From Coriobacteriia bacterium (GTDB taxonomy: Bacteria > Actinomycetota > Coriobacteriia > Coriobacteriales > Eggerthellaceae): 62,454 nt of DNA. The stretch spans positions 1 to 62,454 of the forward strand of contig JAUMVJ010000009.1 of NCBI GenBank assembly GCA_030530215.1, in the 5' to 3' direction. The notes under the pieces are model-generated. The model worked only from the letters and a program-made list of their open reading frames with translations. It made no database searches and was not told the origin of the DNA. This document shows, one piece after another, positions 1 through 8,496 of the stretch. Within the stretch, counting starts at the first letter, position 1; every line of letters starts with the position of its first letter. The translations under genes were made by a program, and so were the position numbers.

Positions 1-133
1 AGGCGAAGAAGCCCGCCCAGCACGCCCAGACCACCTGCTTGCGCTGCTTCTGGGGGTAGCGGCTCGCGACCATCCAGGCGAAGAGCAGGCCGCAACTATC
101 AATATAAGCAGCTTCGTCTCGTAAGCTCTGCAT
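1..133 (-). CDS. Possible partial ORF running off the left edge
   Basis: An open frame on the minus strand begins with an ATG at 133 and stays open to the first base of the window. Its translation is moderately hydrophobic with several Trp and aromatic residues, as in the start of a membrane protein. No convincing ribosome binding site precedes the ATG, and GC content changes abruptly near position 95. The true start may lie elsewhere or the frame may not be coding. I cannot assign a family. Confidence 0.2.
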   Translation of the reverse strand, partial: MQSLRDEAAYIDSCGLLFAWMVASRYPQKQRKQVVWACWAGFFA

Positions 134-264
134 GCAATTAAACATGCACGCCCATACCACCACTCGCTTTTCCAACCCACCTAACAATGTTTTGCCCTTA
201 ATTAGGTAAGAGCTTGGCTATACTTCTGTAATTACTTGGTAAACCTCGAGAAGTGAAATAGGTT

Positions 265-1545
265 ATGACTACAGCACAAATCATTTCAATTGTTGTCTTC
301 GTAGTTGTGATGGCCCTAGTTGTATCTGAGAAGATACATCGTACGGTTGCCGCCTTGTCGGGCGCTGTCGTGCTGATACTTTTGGGGATCGTCACATTCG
401 ACGGAGGAATGGAGTCTATCGACTTCGGCACGCTCGGCGTTCTGGTGGGCATGATGATGTTCGTTGGCATCATCAAGGCTTGCGGCATCTTCGAGTACAT
501 GGCCATCAAGTCCGCGAAGCTCGTGAAGGGCAATCCCTGGTTGATCATGATGGTTTTCGCCATCATCACCGCCGTTTGCTCCGCCTTCCTGGACAATGTG
601 ACCACGGTTCTTCTTATCGGACCCGTCACCTACACCGTTTGCCGTCTTTTGCTGGACATCAATCCCATCCCCTTCTTCATGGTTGAGATTCTGGCATCCA
701 ACATCGGCGGCACCGCTACCTTAATCGGCGATCCCCCCAACATCATGATTGGATCCGCTGCAGGGCTCAGCTTCTTCGACTTCCTGGCCTACGACGCCCC
801 CGTTGTCATCGTGATCATGATCGTTGTCATCGGCATTTTCTACGTCATGTATGGCCGCAACCTCCATGTCACCGAAGATAAGAAGGCTGCCGTCATGGAG
901 CTTGACGAAGATGGTGCGATCCACGACAAGAAACTCTTCCATAAGTCCGTTGCCATGATTGTCATTGTCGCTTTGGCCTTCTGCCTCCACGGCTTCGCGA
1001 ACATTGAGCCCAGCACCATCGCTCTGACCGGCGCAGCCGTTATGTTCCTAATTTCCGGAGCTGACATTGAAAAGGTCGTGCATGACGTCGAATGGACGAC
1101 GATCGGATTCTTCGCTGGCTTGTTCATCGTCGTCGGCGGCATGGAGCAGACCGGTGTCATCGAAATGGCAGCAAACGCCCTGGTTGACCTGACCGGCGAC
1201 AACACCCTGCTTGCCATTATCGTGCTCGTCTGGGCTGCTGCAATCCTGTCGTCCTTCCTCGACAACATCCCCCTGGTTGCCGCAATGGCACCCATTCTTA
1301 TTAGTATGGGAAGCGCAGGCGTGGACGTGCAGCCTCTCTGGTGGGCGCTTTCGCTCGGTGCTTGCCTTGGTGGTTGCGGCACCCTCATCGGTGCATCGGC
1401 AAACGTGGTCATGGCTTCGATCTCGAACCGCAACGGTTACCCGATTTCGTTTATCGAGTACACCAAGGTCGGTTTCCCCATCATGATCGTCTGCGTAGCA
1501 ATCGCTTGCGCATACCTTGTTCTTCGCTTCTGCGTCTTCGTTTAA
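265..1545 (+). CDS. ArsB/NhaD (SLC13-like) family ion permease
   Basis: A 426-residue integral membrane protein of the ion-transporter superfamily that includes ArsB, NhaD and CitM permeases. It has about ten hydrophobic segments in two similar halves. The family hallmark GGTATLIGDPPNIMIG (about residues 151-166) recurs in the second half as GGCGTLIGASANVVMA. Those re-entrant loops bind substrate and ion in relatives. The substrate (arsenite, sodium/proton or an organic acid) cannot be read from sequence. The ATG at 265 follows a weak purine-rich stretch, and an intrinsic terminator closes the unit at 1569-1606, so it is probably monocistronic. Confidence 0.8.
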   Translation: MTTAQIISIVVFVVVMALVVSEKIHRTVAALSGAVVLILLGIVTFDGGMESIDFGTLGVLVGMMMFVGIIKACGIFEYMAIKSAKLVKGNPWLIMMVFAIITAVCSAFLDNVTTVLLIGPVTYTVCRLLLDINPIPFFMVEILASNIGGTATLIGDPPNIMIGSAAGLSFFDFLAYDAPVVIVIMIVVIGIFYVMYGRNLHVTEDKKAAVMELDEDGAIHDKKLFHKSVAMIVIVALAFCLHGFANIEPSTIALTGAAVMFLISGADIEKVVHDVEWTTIGFFAGLFIVVGGMEQTGVIEMAANALVDLTGDNTLLAIIVLVWAAAILSSFLDNIPLVAAMAPILISMGSAGVDVQPLWWALSLGACLGGCGTLIGASANVVMASISNRNGYPISFIEYTKVGFPIMIVCVAIACAYLVLRFCVFV

Positions 1546-1568
1546 GCGAATAGCTAAATAGAACAACT

Positions 1569-1606
1569 AGCCCCTTGTCGAAGGCTTCGGCAAGGGGCTT
1601 TCCTTT
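1569..1606 (+). terminator. Intrinsic terminator after the permease
   Basis: A 14-bp stem built on AGCCCCTTG / CAAGGGGCT with a short loop is followed by a T-rich run. Confidence 0.85.
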
Positions 1607-1650
1607 TAGGAGATACTTTTACAGGAGTTCAAAACTTCAGGAGGCTGAAT

Positions 1651-2490
1651 ATGAAGATTGGATTCGTAGGGGCAGGAAAAGTTGGCTGCACGCTCGGCCT
1701 TTACCTCAAACAAAATCATGAGATCGTCGGGTACACCAGCCGAAGCTTCGCGTCGGCGGAGCATGCTGCCAAGCTCTGCGGATGCAAAGCCTACAGAGAC
1801 GCCAACGAACTCGTAGGCCAAAGTGACCTCTTGTACGTCACAACTCCAGACGACGCTATTGGTGCCGTCTGGGAAGAGTTAACAAAACGCCCCGAGATTC
1901 GTAGCGCATTAAAAGGAAAGCTCATCGTTCACGCCAGCGGGTCCTTGTCTTCCGACATATTTACGCAAGCAAAAGAGATCGGCGTTTATCCTTATTCAAC
2001 CCATCCACTATTTGCTATTGCGTCTAAAACGGAATCCGCAAAAGAACTTGGAAATGCCCTTTTCGTTATTGAAGGGGCTAGTGAGCGTCTCAGCGAGGTG
2101 ACCGAGCTTTTTTCATCGATGGGAAACCCTACGCAGACCATAAATACGAAGGATAAGACACGCTACCATGCGGCAGCAGTGCTCGCCTCGAACCATGTTG
2201 TTGCCCTATACTCGTTGGCCGCCAAAGAACTGGAGCGATGCGGGTTTACCGCAGAGGATGCATGCACCGCCCTTTCTCACCTGTTTTTGGGGAATGCGAA
2301 CAACCTGGCAAAACTCGGCCCGATATCATGCCTAACCGGTCCAGCTGAACGCGGTGACCTCCAAACGATCAACAAGCATTTAGAGGTACTTGAAGGCGAT
2401 ACTCATGATGTTTACGAGCTTCTTAACAACGAAGCGCTTGCTATTGCGAAGGCAAAACGGGAACTCAGCGCTCAGCAAGCAAAACAATAG
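1651..2490 (+). CDS. Rossmann-like/DUF2520 protein, candidate ketopantoate reductase (PanG type)
   Basis: This 279-residue protein has an N-terminal NAD(P)-binding Rossmann domain (GFVGAGKVG at residues 4-12) and a helical C-terminal domain of the DUF2520 type (about residues 140-270, with the conserved stretch RYHAAAVLASNHVVAL). Proteins of this architecture are associated with panBCD genes in other bacteria, and PanG-type ketopantoate reductases have this layout. The window also holds panB, panC and panD (45.4-47.7 kb) but no classical panE, so reduction of ketopantoate to pantoate is a reasonable inferred role. The start at 1651 follows a strong AGGAGG. It converges on rplL across a shared terminator. 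Confidence 0.75.
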   Translation: MKIGFVGAGKVGCTLGLYLKQNHEIVGYTSRSFASAEHAAKLCGCKAYRDANELVGQSDLLYVTTPDDAIGAVWEELTKRPEIRSALKGKLIVHASGSLSSDIFTQAKEIGVYPYSTHPLFAIASKTESAKELGNALFVIEGASERLSEVTELFSSMGNPTQTINTKDKTRYHAAAVLASNHVVALYSLAAKELERCGFTAEDACTALSHLFLGNANNLAKLGPISCLTGPAERGDLQTINKHLEVLEGDTHDVYELLNNEALAIAKAKRELSAQQAKQ

Positions 2491-2556
2491 AACGACAGCT
2501 CGCTTGACATCCCTAATTGAGTGTAGCCTCAGCCCCAAACAAAGAGCTTGCAGCAC

Positions 2557-2590
2557 CAAAAAAAGGAACCCTTTCGGGTTCCTTTTTTTG
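2557..2590. terminator. Bidirectional terminator between the DUF2520 gene and rplL
   Basis: Stem AAAAAAAGGAACCC / GGGTTCCTTTTTTT with a TTTC loop has A and T runs on both sides. It can end transcription from both converging genes. Confidence 0.9.
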
Positions 2591-2625
2591 GTTTTGCGAA
2601 AGTGCGCAGATACCCATCAAGTGTT

Positions 2626-2988
2626 TTACTTGATGGTAACAGCAGCACCAGCTTCCTCGAGAGCAGCCTTGATCTCGTCAGCCTTAGCCTGGTCGACCTT
2701 CTCGGCAACGGGAGCAGGAGCGGACTCAACGAGAGCCTTAGCCTCCTTGAGGCCCAGGCCAGCGATCTCGCGGACGGCCTTGATGACGCCGATCTTAGCG
2801 TCGCCGAAGCCCTCGAGAATGACGTCAAACTCGGTCTGCTCAGCAGCACCAGCGCCGCCCTCAGCAGGAGCAGCAGCAACAGCAGCGGTAGCGGAAACGC
2901 CGAAGGTCTCGCAGATCAGATCGCGAAGCTCGGCAAGCTCGGTGAGGGTCTTCTCACCAAGTGCAGCAACGATTTCTTCGTTGGTCAT
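2626..2988 (-). CDS. rplL: 50S ribosomal protein L7/L12
   Basis: This 120-residue acidic stalk protein recruits translation factors to the ribosome. It has an N-terminal dimerisation helix, an Ala/Gly-rich hinge (about residues 35-52) and the C-terminal factor-binding domain with [12 protein letters not shown]. The start at 2988 is chosen because AAAGGA precedes it and the protein then begins MTNEEIV as in other L12s; a longer frame adds 13 unrelated residues. It lies downstream of rplJ in the usual order. Unusually, no rpoBC follows: a bidirectional terminator and a convergent gene do. Confidence 0.97.
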   Translation of the reverse strand: MTNEEIVAALGEKTLTELAELRDLICETFGVSATAAVAAAPAEGGAGAAEQTEFDVILEGFGDAKIGVIKAVREIAGLGLKEAKALVESAPAPVAEKVDQAKADEIKAALEEAGAAVTIK

Positions 2989-3078
2989 GGTAACAGTCCT
3001 TTCAAGCGCCGCATGAGATTGATTCACGCGGCAATATTTTCAAATACAAAGTTCAAGCTGCGCACTTGCAGCTTTTGC

Positions 3079-3564
3079 TTAAGCAGCATCCTTTTCGGAC
3101 ATCTCGCCGAGGGCGATAGCCAGCTGGGAAGCAACAGCGGTAAGAGAGGAAGCGATTCCACCGAGGAGCTGATCGCGAGAAGGCAGAGATGCAATCGCGT
3201 TTGCAGCTGCAGCATCCTGGAATTCGTTCTCCATGATGCCACCCTTGAGCTCCAGGTTCTCGTTGGACTTAGCGAAGTCCTTCAGAGCCTTGGCAGGAGC
3301 CACGGGATCACCAGTAGTGAAAACGAATGCGGAAGGACCGGAGAGAACCTCGTCCATGCTGGGAAGCTCAAGATCAGCGAGAGCGATGGACATCAGGGAG
3401 TTCTTGTAGACCTTCATGACGCCTTCAGCTTCACGGACATTGCGGCGAAGCTGCTCGACTTCCTTAACGGTAAGACCACGGTAGTCGACAGCCCAGACTG
3501 CGGTAACATCAGCGAGATCTGCCTTGATGGCTTCGAGAGTAGCAACGTTCTTTGAATTGGGCAT
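3079..3564 (-). CDS. rplJ: 50S ribosomal protein L10
   Basis: L10 (161 residues) is the base of the L12 stalk. The N-terminal domain that binds 23S rRNA carries VDYRGLTVKEVEQLR, and the Ala-rich C-terminal helix (after about residue 130) binds L12 dimers. AAGGAGGTG precedes the ATG at 3564. It is cotranscribed with rplL 90 bp downstream, and expression is probably controlled by the L10-binding leader just upstream. rplK and rplA, its usual neighbours, lie 7 kb away. Confidence 0.97.
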   Translation of the reverse strand: MPNSKNVATLEAIKADLADVTAVWAVDYRGLTVKEVEQLRRNVREAEGVMKVYKNSLMSIALADLELPSMDEVLSGPSAFVFTTGDPVAPAKALKDFAKSNENLELKGGIMENEFQDAAAANAIASLPSRDQLLGGIASSLTAVASQLAIALGEMSEKDAA

Positions 3565-3619
3565 TTACGTACACCTCCTTCCCCAAGCGCTCAGGTTCCG
3601 CGCAATGGGAGGGATCGCG

Positions 3620-3658
3620 AAATAAACGACCCCTGCCGTCCACAGGACAACAGGGGTC
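3620..3658 (-). promoter_or_regulatory. Ribosomal protein L10 leader (attenuator hairpin)
   Basis: In the rplJ leader an 8-bp stem, GACCCCTG / CAGGGGTC, has a 15-nt loop and is followed on the minus strand by GTTTATTT. A terminator-like hairpin 55-95 nt before rplJ matches the expected position and form of an L10 leader, where L10-L12 binding represses rplJL. The L10-binding fold itself was not modelled. Confidence 0.6.
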
Positions 3659-3812
3659 AAAAAGCTTAAGCTATCGACCACCTCGGCGGGCCGCTTGCGC
3701 GATTAAACCTTTCGGTGCCAGCTGTCTTGGGCAGCGGAACATTTTCATGTTTGCTCGAATTAAGCCTTAATAGTTTCGCATGCTGCAATACGGCTGTCAA
3801 GGAAAATCTAGA

Positions 3813-5591
3813 CTATTTGCTTGCGATGCTTTCCACGGTTCGAGGCGAGGAAACATCACTCGACAAATTCAAGGTGACCTTGTCGCCCACCGAATAACGC
3901 ACAACGTCAACTACGGTATCTATGGGGCAATCGTAAATGGTGTCGTCGCCCTTCAGAATCAGGTAGTAATGGCTCAAGCCGTCAACAACCACGGGCGAGA
4001 TGGATTTAATAGTGCCCTTTGCAACGGTGGTAGCTTGGCTGGACCCCGAATCACCAGAAGACGACTTCTTTCCCACCCCGTTCGCTTTAAGCAAGGCCTC
4101 GTAGGACTTCTGGGTGGCGCTCAGGGAATCGCCGACCGCAACGTTCTGATAACGCTGAATATCAATCATCGCGTACTTTTTAACCAAGCCCGCATCGTCC
4201 TTTAGAGCCATGAAGTAAGTCGGTTGCCCGTTGATGTTAAGAAGAAGCGGGAAGGTTGCATCGTATTTAAGGTTTTGCACCTGACCTTCGGCCGAGCTCA
4301 TAGCCGAAGCCTCCGTTGCACCAGCAACTGCATAGAAATGAGATTCGGCGGTGCGCTGATTGATCAAGACGAATCCAATCACGGAATTGTCGGCAGTGGC
4401 CGAGGTGACGCCCGTATACAGCCACACATCATCGCCCTGGGCGATGTAGTTATATCCGGCCTGGCCGTTGGAGCCGGGCGTCGTCTGGCGAACGCCCTCC
4501 TGCCCAAGCCAAGAGTTAATCCAACCGTTGGAATAAGCACCAAACCAGTTGTACTGCTGAACAAGAAGGTCGCTCGGGTATGCGCGGTCGATCCACTCTG
4601 GGACATCTTCGATGGCGAAATCCTGACATTCGCCCGTGCAAGCGTTGCACAGCACAACACGCTTAATGGTCGTGCCTCCAAACAGGCCGATGGTCCTGTC
4701 CTGCACAGGGTAGACCCAATAAGGGTTGCCATCTTCATCGATCTCGAAAGATTTTTCGTCGAACATATAGGTTGGGTAATGCAGCTGCACATGACGGTCG
4801 ACATTGTTGAACAAGGGGTCGGAGTCCGAATAGCGAATAGGCTCAGACGTGCGCACCACCTCGGTATCCTGGGTGTTCATGTTAACGATCACATACCCAG
4901 GAATACCCGAAGATTGGTTGGTCCACCATTTGAAAACATCAGCGTAGTTAAGGGGGCTAACGCGCACCGGCGCGCCCTTGTAGTTAATCTGAGAATACAA
5001 CGAGGAAATCTCAAACTGTGAAACGTAATCGGCCATGGTACCCATAGCGCGGTTGCCTAAGAGCATGGCGGAATCGCGATCGATGAAGGGAATCGTGCTG
5101 TAGTCGATCTGCTCAACGTCCTCAGAGAAGTTTCCGTCGGTCGTCTTCAAGATGGAGGCATATTTTTGCGCATTGCCCGGGAAGAAGGATTGCGACATCA
5201 ACAAGCCAACCAAACCAAGGGCTGCAATGAGCAGCGGGACCGCCATCAAGCCTTTGAACAGCTTTTCCTTTCTGGGGCTCTTCTCTCGCTTACCAATGCC
5301 ACTGGCATAGATCTGACGAAACGCGAAAAACACAATGAAGGCAGGAAGAAGGACGAAGAGACCAAGGAACTCCCATAAATCTTCGCTATGAATGTTAATC
5401 GCAGGGTGGAACCACCAATAACAAAACGCTGCGATGATCACAATGGCAACCACTATGACAACAAAAGCCTTACGGCTTAGCTGGGCAAGGCTGGTTTTGA
5501 AGTCGGCGAAATCGATGCTTGGGCGCTGGAATTCAACGCTTTCCTGGTCGAACATCGAGGTGAAGTCAAAAGGGTTTTGCTTCATGCTCAT
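3813..5591 (-). CDS. Conserved membrane-anchored protein of unknown function
   Basis: I do not recognise a named family. The 592 residues comprise a short cytoplasmic N-terminus, three hydrophobic segments (about 42-60, 72-91, 112-133), a large probably extracytoplasmic domain (about 135-505), a Ser/Gly-rich linker (about 508-525) and a small C-terminal beta-rich domain. A Cys cluster (CNACTGEC) and many aromatic residues sit in the large domain. The start has a strong RBS (AGGGGGAG). It stands alone between rplJ and the acnA terminator. The build suggests an envelope protein, but nothing in the sequence fixes a role. Confidence 0.7.
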   Translation of the reverse strand: MSMKQNPFDFTSMFDQESVEFQRPSIDFADFKTSLAQLSRKAFVVIVVAIVIIAAFCYWWFHPAINIHSEDLWEFLGLFVLLPAFIVFFAFRQIYASGIGKREKSPRKEKLFKGLMAVPLLIAALGLVGLLMSQSFFPGNAQKYASILKTTDGNFSEDVEQIDYSTIPFIDRDSAMLLGNRAMGTMADYVSQFEISSLYSQINYKGAPVRVSPLNYADVFKWWTNQSSGIPGYVIVNMNTQDTEVVRTSEPIRYSDSDPLFNNVDRHVQLHYPTYMFDEKSFEIDEDGNPYWVYPVQDRTIGLFGGTTIKRVVLCNACTGECQDFAIEDVPEWIDRAYPSDLLVQQYNWFGAYSNGWINSWLGQEGVRQTTPGSNGQAGYNYIAQGDDVWLYTGVTSATADNSVIGFVLINQRTAESHFYAVAGATEASAMSSAEGQVQNLKYDATFPLLLNINGQPTYFMALKDDAGLVKKYAMIDIQRYQNVAVGDSLSATQKSYEALLKANGVGKKSSSGDSGSSQATTVAKGTIKSISPVVVDGLSHYYLILKGDDTIYDCPIDTVVDVVRYSVGDKVTLNLSSDVSSPRTVESIASK

Positions 5592-5661
5592 AGGTCTCCC
5601 CCTCTAATTCTTGCTATATGACAGGTAATTCTATACGAGATTCCCCCTCTTTATAAGCCGA

Positions 5662-5700
5662 GGCCAAAGAAAAGGCCGCACCCTATTGGAGTGCGGCCTT
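5662..5700 (-). terminator. Terminator of acnA
   Basis: Stem AAGGCCGCAC / GTGCGGCCTT has a 9-nt loop and is followed on the minus strand by TTTTCTTT, just after the acnA stop. Confidence 0.9.
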
Positions 5701-5739
5701 ATCACCGAAAACGGTGGGAATCAGCAAATCTTCGGGGTT

Positions 5740-8379
5740 CTAAGAAAGCGAGCGCAAAACGTATTGCAAGATACCGCCGTTGCGATAGTAGTCGCCCTCG
5801 GTTGGGGTATCGATGCGAACCTGGGCCTCGAAATCAACGGTAGTGCCATCTTTCTTTCGAGCGTGAGCCGAAACGATGGAAGGCTGCGGCAGCCCCTTCG
5901 TGAAATCGAGCGGATCGATGGAAACAAGCTCGGTACCATCCAAACCAAGCTTAGCTGCATTTTCACCTTCCTTGAACTGCAACGGAAGAATACCCATGCC
6001 GATAAGGTTTGAACGATGAATGCGCTCGAAGCTTTCGGCGAAAACAGCCTTGACGCCCTGCAGCATGGGACCCTTGCCGGCCCAATCGCGTGAGGAGCCC
6101 GAACCGTACATCTTGCCCGCAAAGACAACCAGGGGGACTCCCTCGGTCTGATAATGCTCAGCAGCGTCCCAAACAGCCTTGACCGAGCCATCGAGCTGGT
6201 CGAGCGTCCAGCCGCCCTTCTTCCCCTCGGCAAGCTTGTTCATCAGCTTAACGTTGGCGAAGGTGCCGCGCATCATTACCTCATGGTTGCCACGACGAGC
6301 GCCATAGGTGTTGAAATCGGCCGGATCGACCCCGTGGCCCTCGAGATAGCGCGCCGCAGGGGAATCAGGAGCGATGGAACCTGCCGGCGAGATGTGGTCG
6401 GTAGTGATGAAGTCGCCCAAATCAAGAAGAACACGTGCATCGGTGATAGGCGCAGGATCCACAGGCTCCTTGCCCATGCCGTCGAAATAGGGAGCGCGGC
6501 GAACATAGGTCGAAGAATCATCCCATTCGAACACATCGCCCGTTGCCCCACTATGAGCACGCCAACGCTCGTCGCCTTCGAACAAATCCTTGCCGGATTC
6601 GTCAAAGACCGCACTGGTGCAGCAATCGGCAAGAAGACTCTGTACCTCGCTGGAGTCGGGCCAGATATCTGCCAAAAAGACATCGTTGCCCTGCGCGTCC
6701 TGACCCAAAGGCTGAGTCTCAAAATCGAAGTCGATGGTGCCGACCAACGAATAAGCAATGACCAAAGAGGGCTGGCACAGGTAATTCTGAGAGACATCAG
6801 GCGAAATACGACCGTCGAAATTGCGGTTGCCCGAAAGGATGGAGGCCAATTCGATGTCATCGGCGATTTCATGAAGCTCGGGAAGCACTGGACCGGAATT
6901 TCCGATGCAGCTCATACAACCAAAGCCGCAAGTATAGAAGCCGAGCTGCTTCAAGCCTGGCATCAAGCCTGCTTTGTCGAGGATCATTTCCGTGGTTTTA
7001 CTTCCCGGCGCAAGGATGGTCTTGACCCAGGGCTTGGGCGCAAGACCCTTAGCTGCGGCATTACGTGCCAGGATGCCCGCCGAAAGCATCATCGAGGCAT
7101 CTGTTGCGGTAGTGCAACTGGTTACAGCAGCGATGGCAAGTGCGCCATGAGTGAGCTCGAAATCGTTACCCATCAAGGTAACCGTCTTGCTTTCGTCGCC
7201 CAAACCGCGCTCGGTGCAAATTTCGTTGAAACGAGCTTTGGCACCGGAGAGATCGATTCGATCATGAGGGCGCGACGGACCGGCCAAGCTTCGCTTGACG
7301 CTTGACAAGTCCAAGGTCAGAACCGAGCTGTAAACATGCTCAGCTTCTGGGTCGTTCCAGAAGCCCTGCTCCTTGGCGTAGGCTTCGACAAGGGCAATCC
7401 GCTCGTCCGATCGGCCGGTTAAACGCAGGTAGTCGATTGTTTGCTCATCCACGGGGAACAGCGTGCAGGTGCTGCCGTATTCGGGCGTCATGTTGGAAAC
7501 GCAGGCGCGCTGCGTAGCGGAAAGGCTCGAAACGCCCTCGCCAAACACCTCGACGAAGCAGCCGACAACGCCTTCTTTGCGAAGCATCTGTGCGAAGGTG
7601 AGCGACAAATCCATAGCGCTGCACTCCTTGGGCAATTCACCCGTGAGCTTCACACCAACTACGCGAGGAACCAGAGTCGTAATAGGCTGACCAAGGGCAG
7701 CTGCCTCCGCCTCGATGCCGCCAACACCCCATCCCAGCACACCGATGCCGTTGGCGGTAGGCGTATGGGAATCAGTGCCGACAAGCGTATCGAAATAGGC
7801 GGTCGTCCCCCCTGCGCTCTCATTCGTCATAACGACCGACGCAAAGCGCTCAATGTTGAGCTGATGGCAGATGCCCGATCCGGGAGGCACAATGGAGACA
7901 TTCTGGAACGAAGATTGAGCCCACTTAAGGAAGTTGTATCGCTCATGATTGCGATCGTACTCGAGCTCCATGTTCTTCTGGAGAGCTTCTGCGCAACCAA
8001 ATTCATCTGCGATGACAGAGTGATCGATAACCAGATTGCAGGGAACCTGGGGGTTGATGCTCTTGGGGTCCCCTCCAAGCGCCGCGCAAGCTTCGCGCAT
8101 GACGGCAAAATCAACGAAAACAGGCACGCCAGTAAAGTCCTGGAACAAAACGCGCGCCGGCGCGAACTCGATTTCGCTGCCCACCTCGCCGTTCAAGCCG
8201 GCCTTAAGAATGCGGTCGACCAGTTCACGTGCGTAAGCATCGTCGTCAACATTTCGAAGCACGTTTTCGACTAGAACCTTAAGCGCCAAAGGAAGACGCT
8301 CGATCCCTTCGATGCCCTTCAACGGGAAGTATCGATACTGTTTCTCTCCAACGCTAAGCTGGGAAGCCATCGAACTCAT
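5740..8379 (-). CDS. acnA: Aconitate hydratase A
   Basis: An 879-residue cytosolic [4Fe-4S] enzyme interconverts citrate and isocitrate. It belongs to the AcnA/IRP1 group. The cluster cysteines are C422 (in SCTTATD), C488 and C491 (in CGFGCMSCIG). The catalytic Ser/Arg loop of domain 4 is YGSGSSRDWAGKGP, and GTDSHTPTANGIGVLGWGVG is the domain 1 signature. The length matches the family. AAGGAGCG precedes the ATG. It lies 117 bp downstream of icd on the same strand, so the two genes form the oxidative branch from citrate to 2-oxoglutarate. A 14-bp perfect palindrome lies in the spacer upstream. Confidence 0.97.
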   Translation of the reverse strand: MSSMASQLSVGEKQYRYFPLKGIEGIERLPLALKVLVENVLRNVDDDAYARELVDRILKAGLNGEVGSEIEFAPARVLFQDFTGVPVFVDFAVMREACAALGGDPKSINPQVPCNLVIDHSVIADEFGCAEALQKNMELEYDRNHERYNFLKWAQSSFQNVSIVPPGSGICHQLNIERFASVVMTNESAGGTTAYFDTLVGTDSHTPTANGIGVLGWGVGGIEAEAAALGQPITTLVPRVVGVKLTGELPKECSAMDLSLTFAQMLRKEGVVGCFVEVFGEGVSSLSATQRACVSNMTPEYGSTCTLFPVDEQTIDYLRLTGRSDERIALVEAYAKEQGFWNDPEAEHVYSSVLTLDLSSVKRSLAGPSRPHDRIDLSGAKARFNEICTERGLGDESKTVTLMGNDFELTHGALAIAAVTSCTTATDASMMLSAGILARNAAAKGLAPKPWVKTILAPGSKTTEMILDKAGLMPGLKQLGFYTCGFGCMSCIGNSGPVLPELHEIADDIELASILSGNRNFDGRISPDVSQNYLCQPSLVIAYSLVGTIDFDFETQPLGQDAQGNDVFLADIWPDSSEVQSLLADCCTSAVFDESGKDLFEGDERWRAHSGATGDVFEWDDSSTYVRRAPYFDGMGKEPVDPAPITDARVLLDLGDFITTDHISPAGSIAPDSPAARYLEGHGVDPADFNTYGARRGNHEVMMRGTFANVKLMNKLAEGKKGGWTLDQLDGSVKAVWDAAEHYQTEGVPLVVFAGKMYGSGSSRDWAGKGPMLQGVKAVFAESFERIHRSNLIGMGILPLQFKEGENAAKLGLDGTELVSIDPLDFTKGLPQPSIVSAHARKKDGTTVDFEAQVRIDTPTEGDYYRNGGILQYVLRSLS

Positions 8380-8436
8380 TTTCGCTCCTTATTTCGCGTG
8401 CAAAAAATAACGGACGTAATCATAAAAACTGGTGAG

Positions 8437-8450
8437 AGCGCTTAAGCGCT
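8437..8450. promoter_or_regulatory. 14-bp perfect palindrome upstream of acnA
   Basis: AGCGCTTAAGCGCT reads identically on both strands. It lies between icd and acnA, 58 bp before the acnA start. It could be an operator or part of an icd terminator, though no T-run follows. Confidence 0.35.
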
Positions 8451-8496
8451 TCGGAACTATGCCCAAAGGCGCTCAAATGCATAAGCCAAGAATGAC

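Noticed and set aside
198..629. A 143-codon minus-strand frame over the permease start
   Set aside because: Antisense to the well-supported permease gene, with low-complexity Thr/Met/Pro composition.
3768..3800. TTGACA and TATTAA as an rplJ promoter
   Set aside because: The boxes are 21 bp apart, too far for a normal sigma-70 promoter; the true promoter is not resolved.
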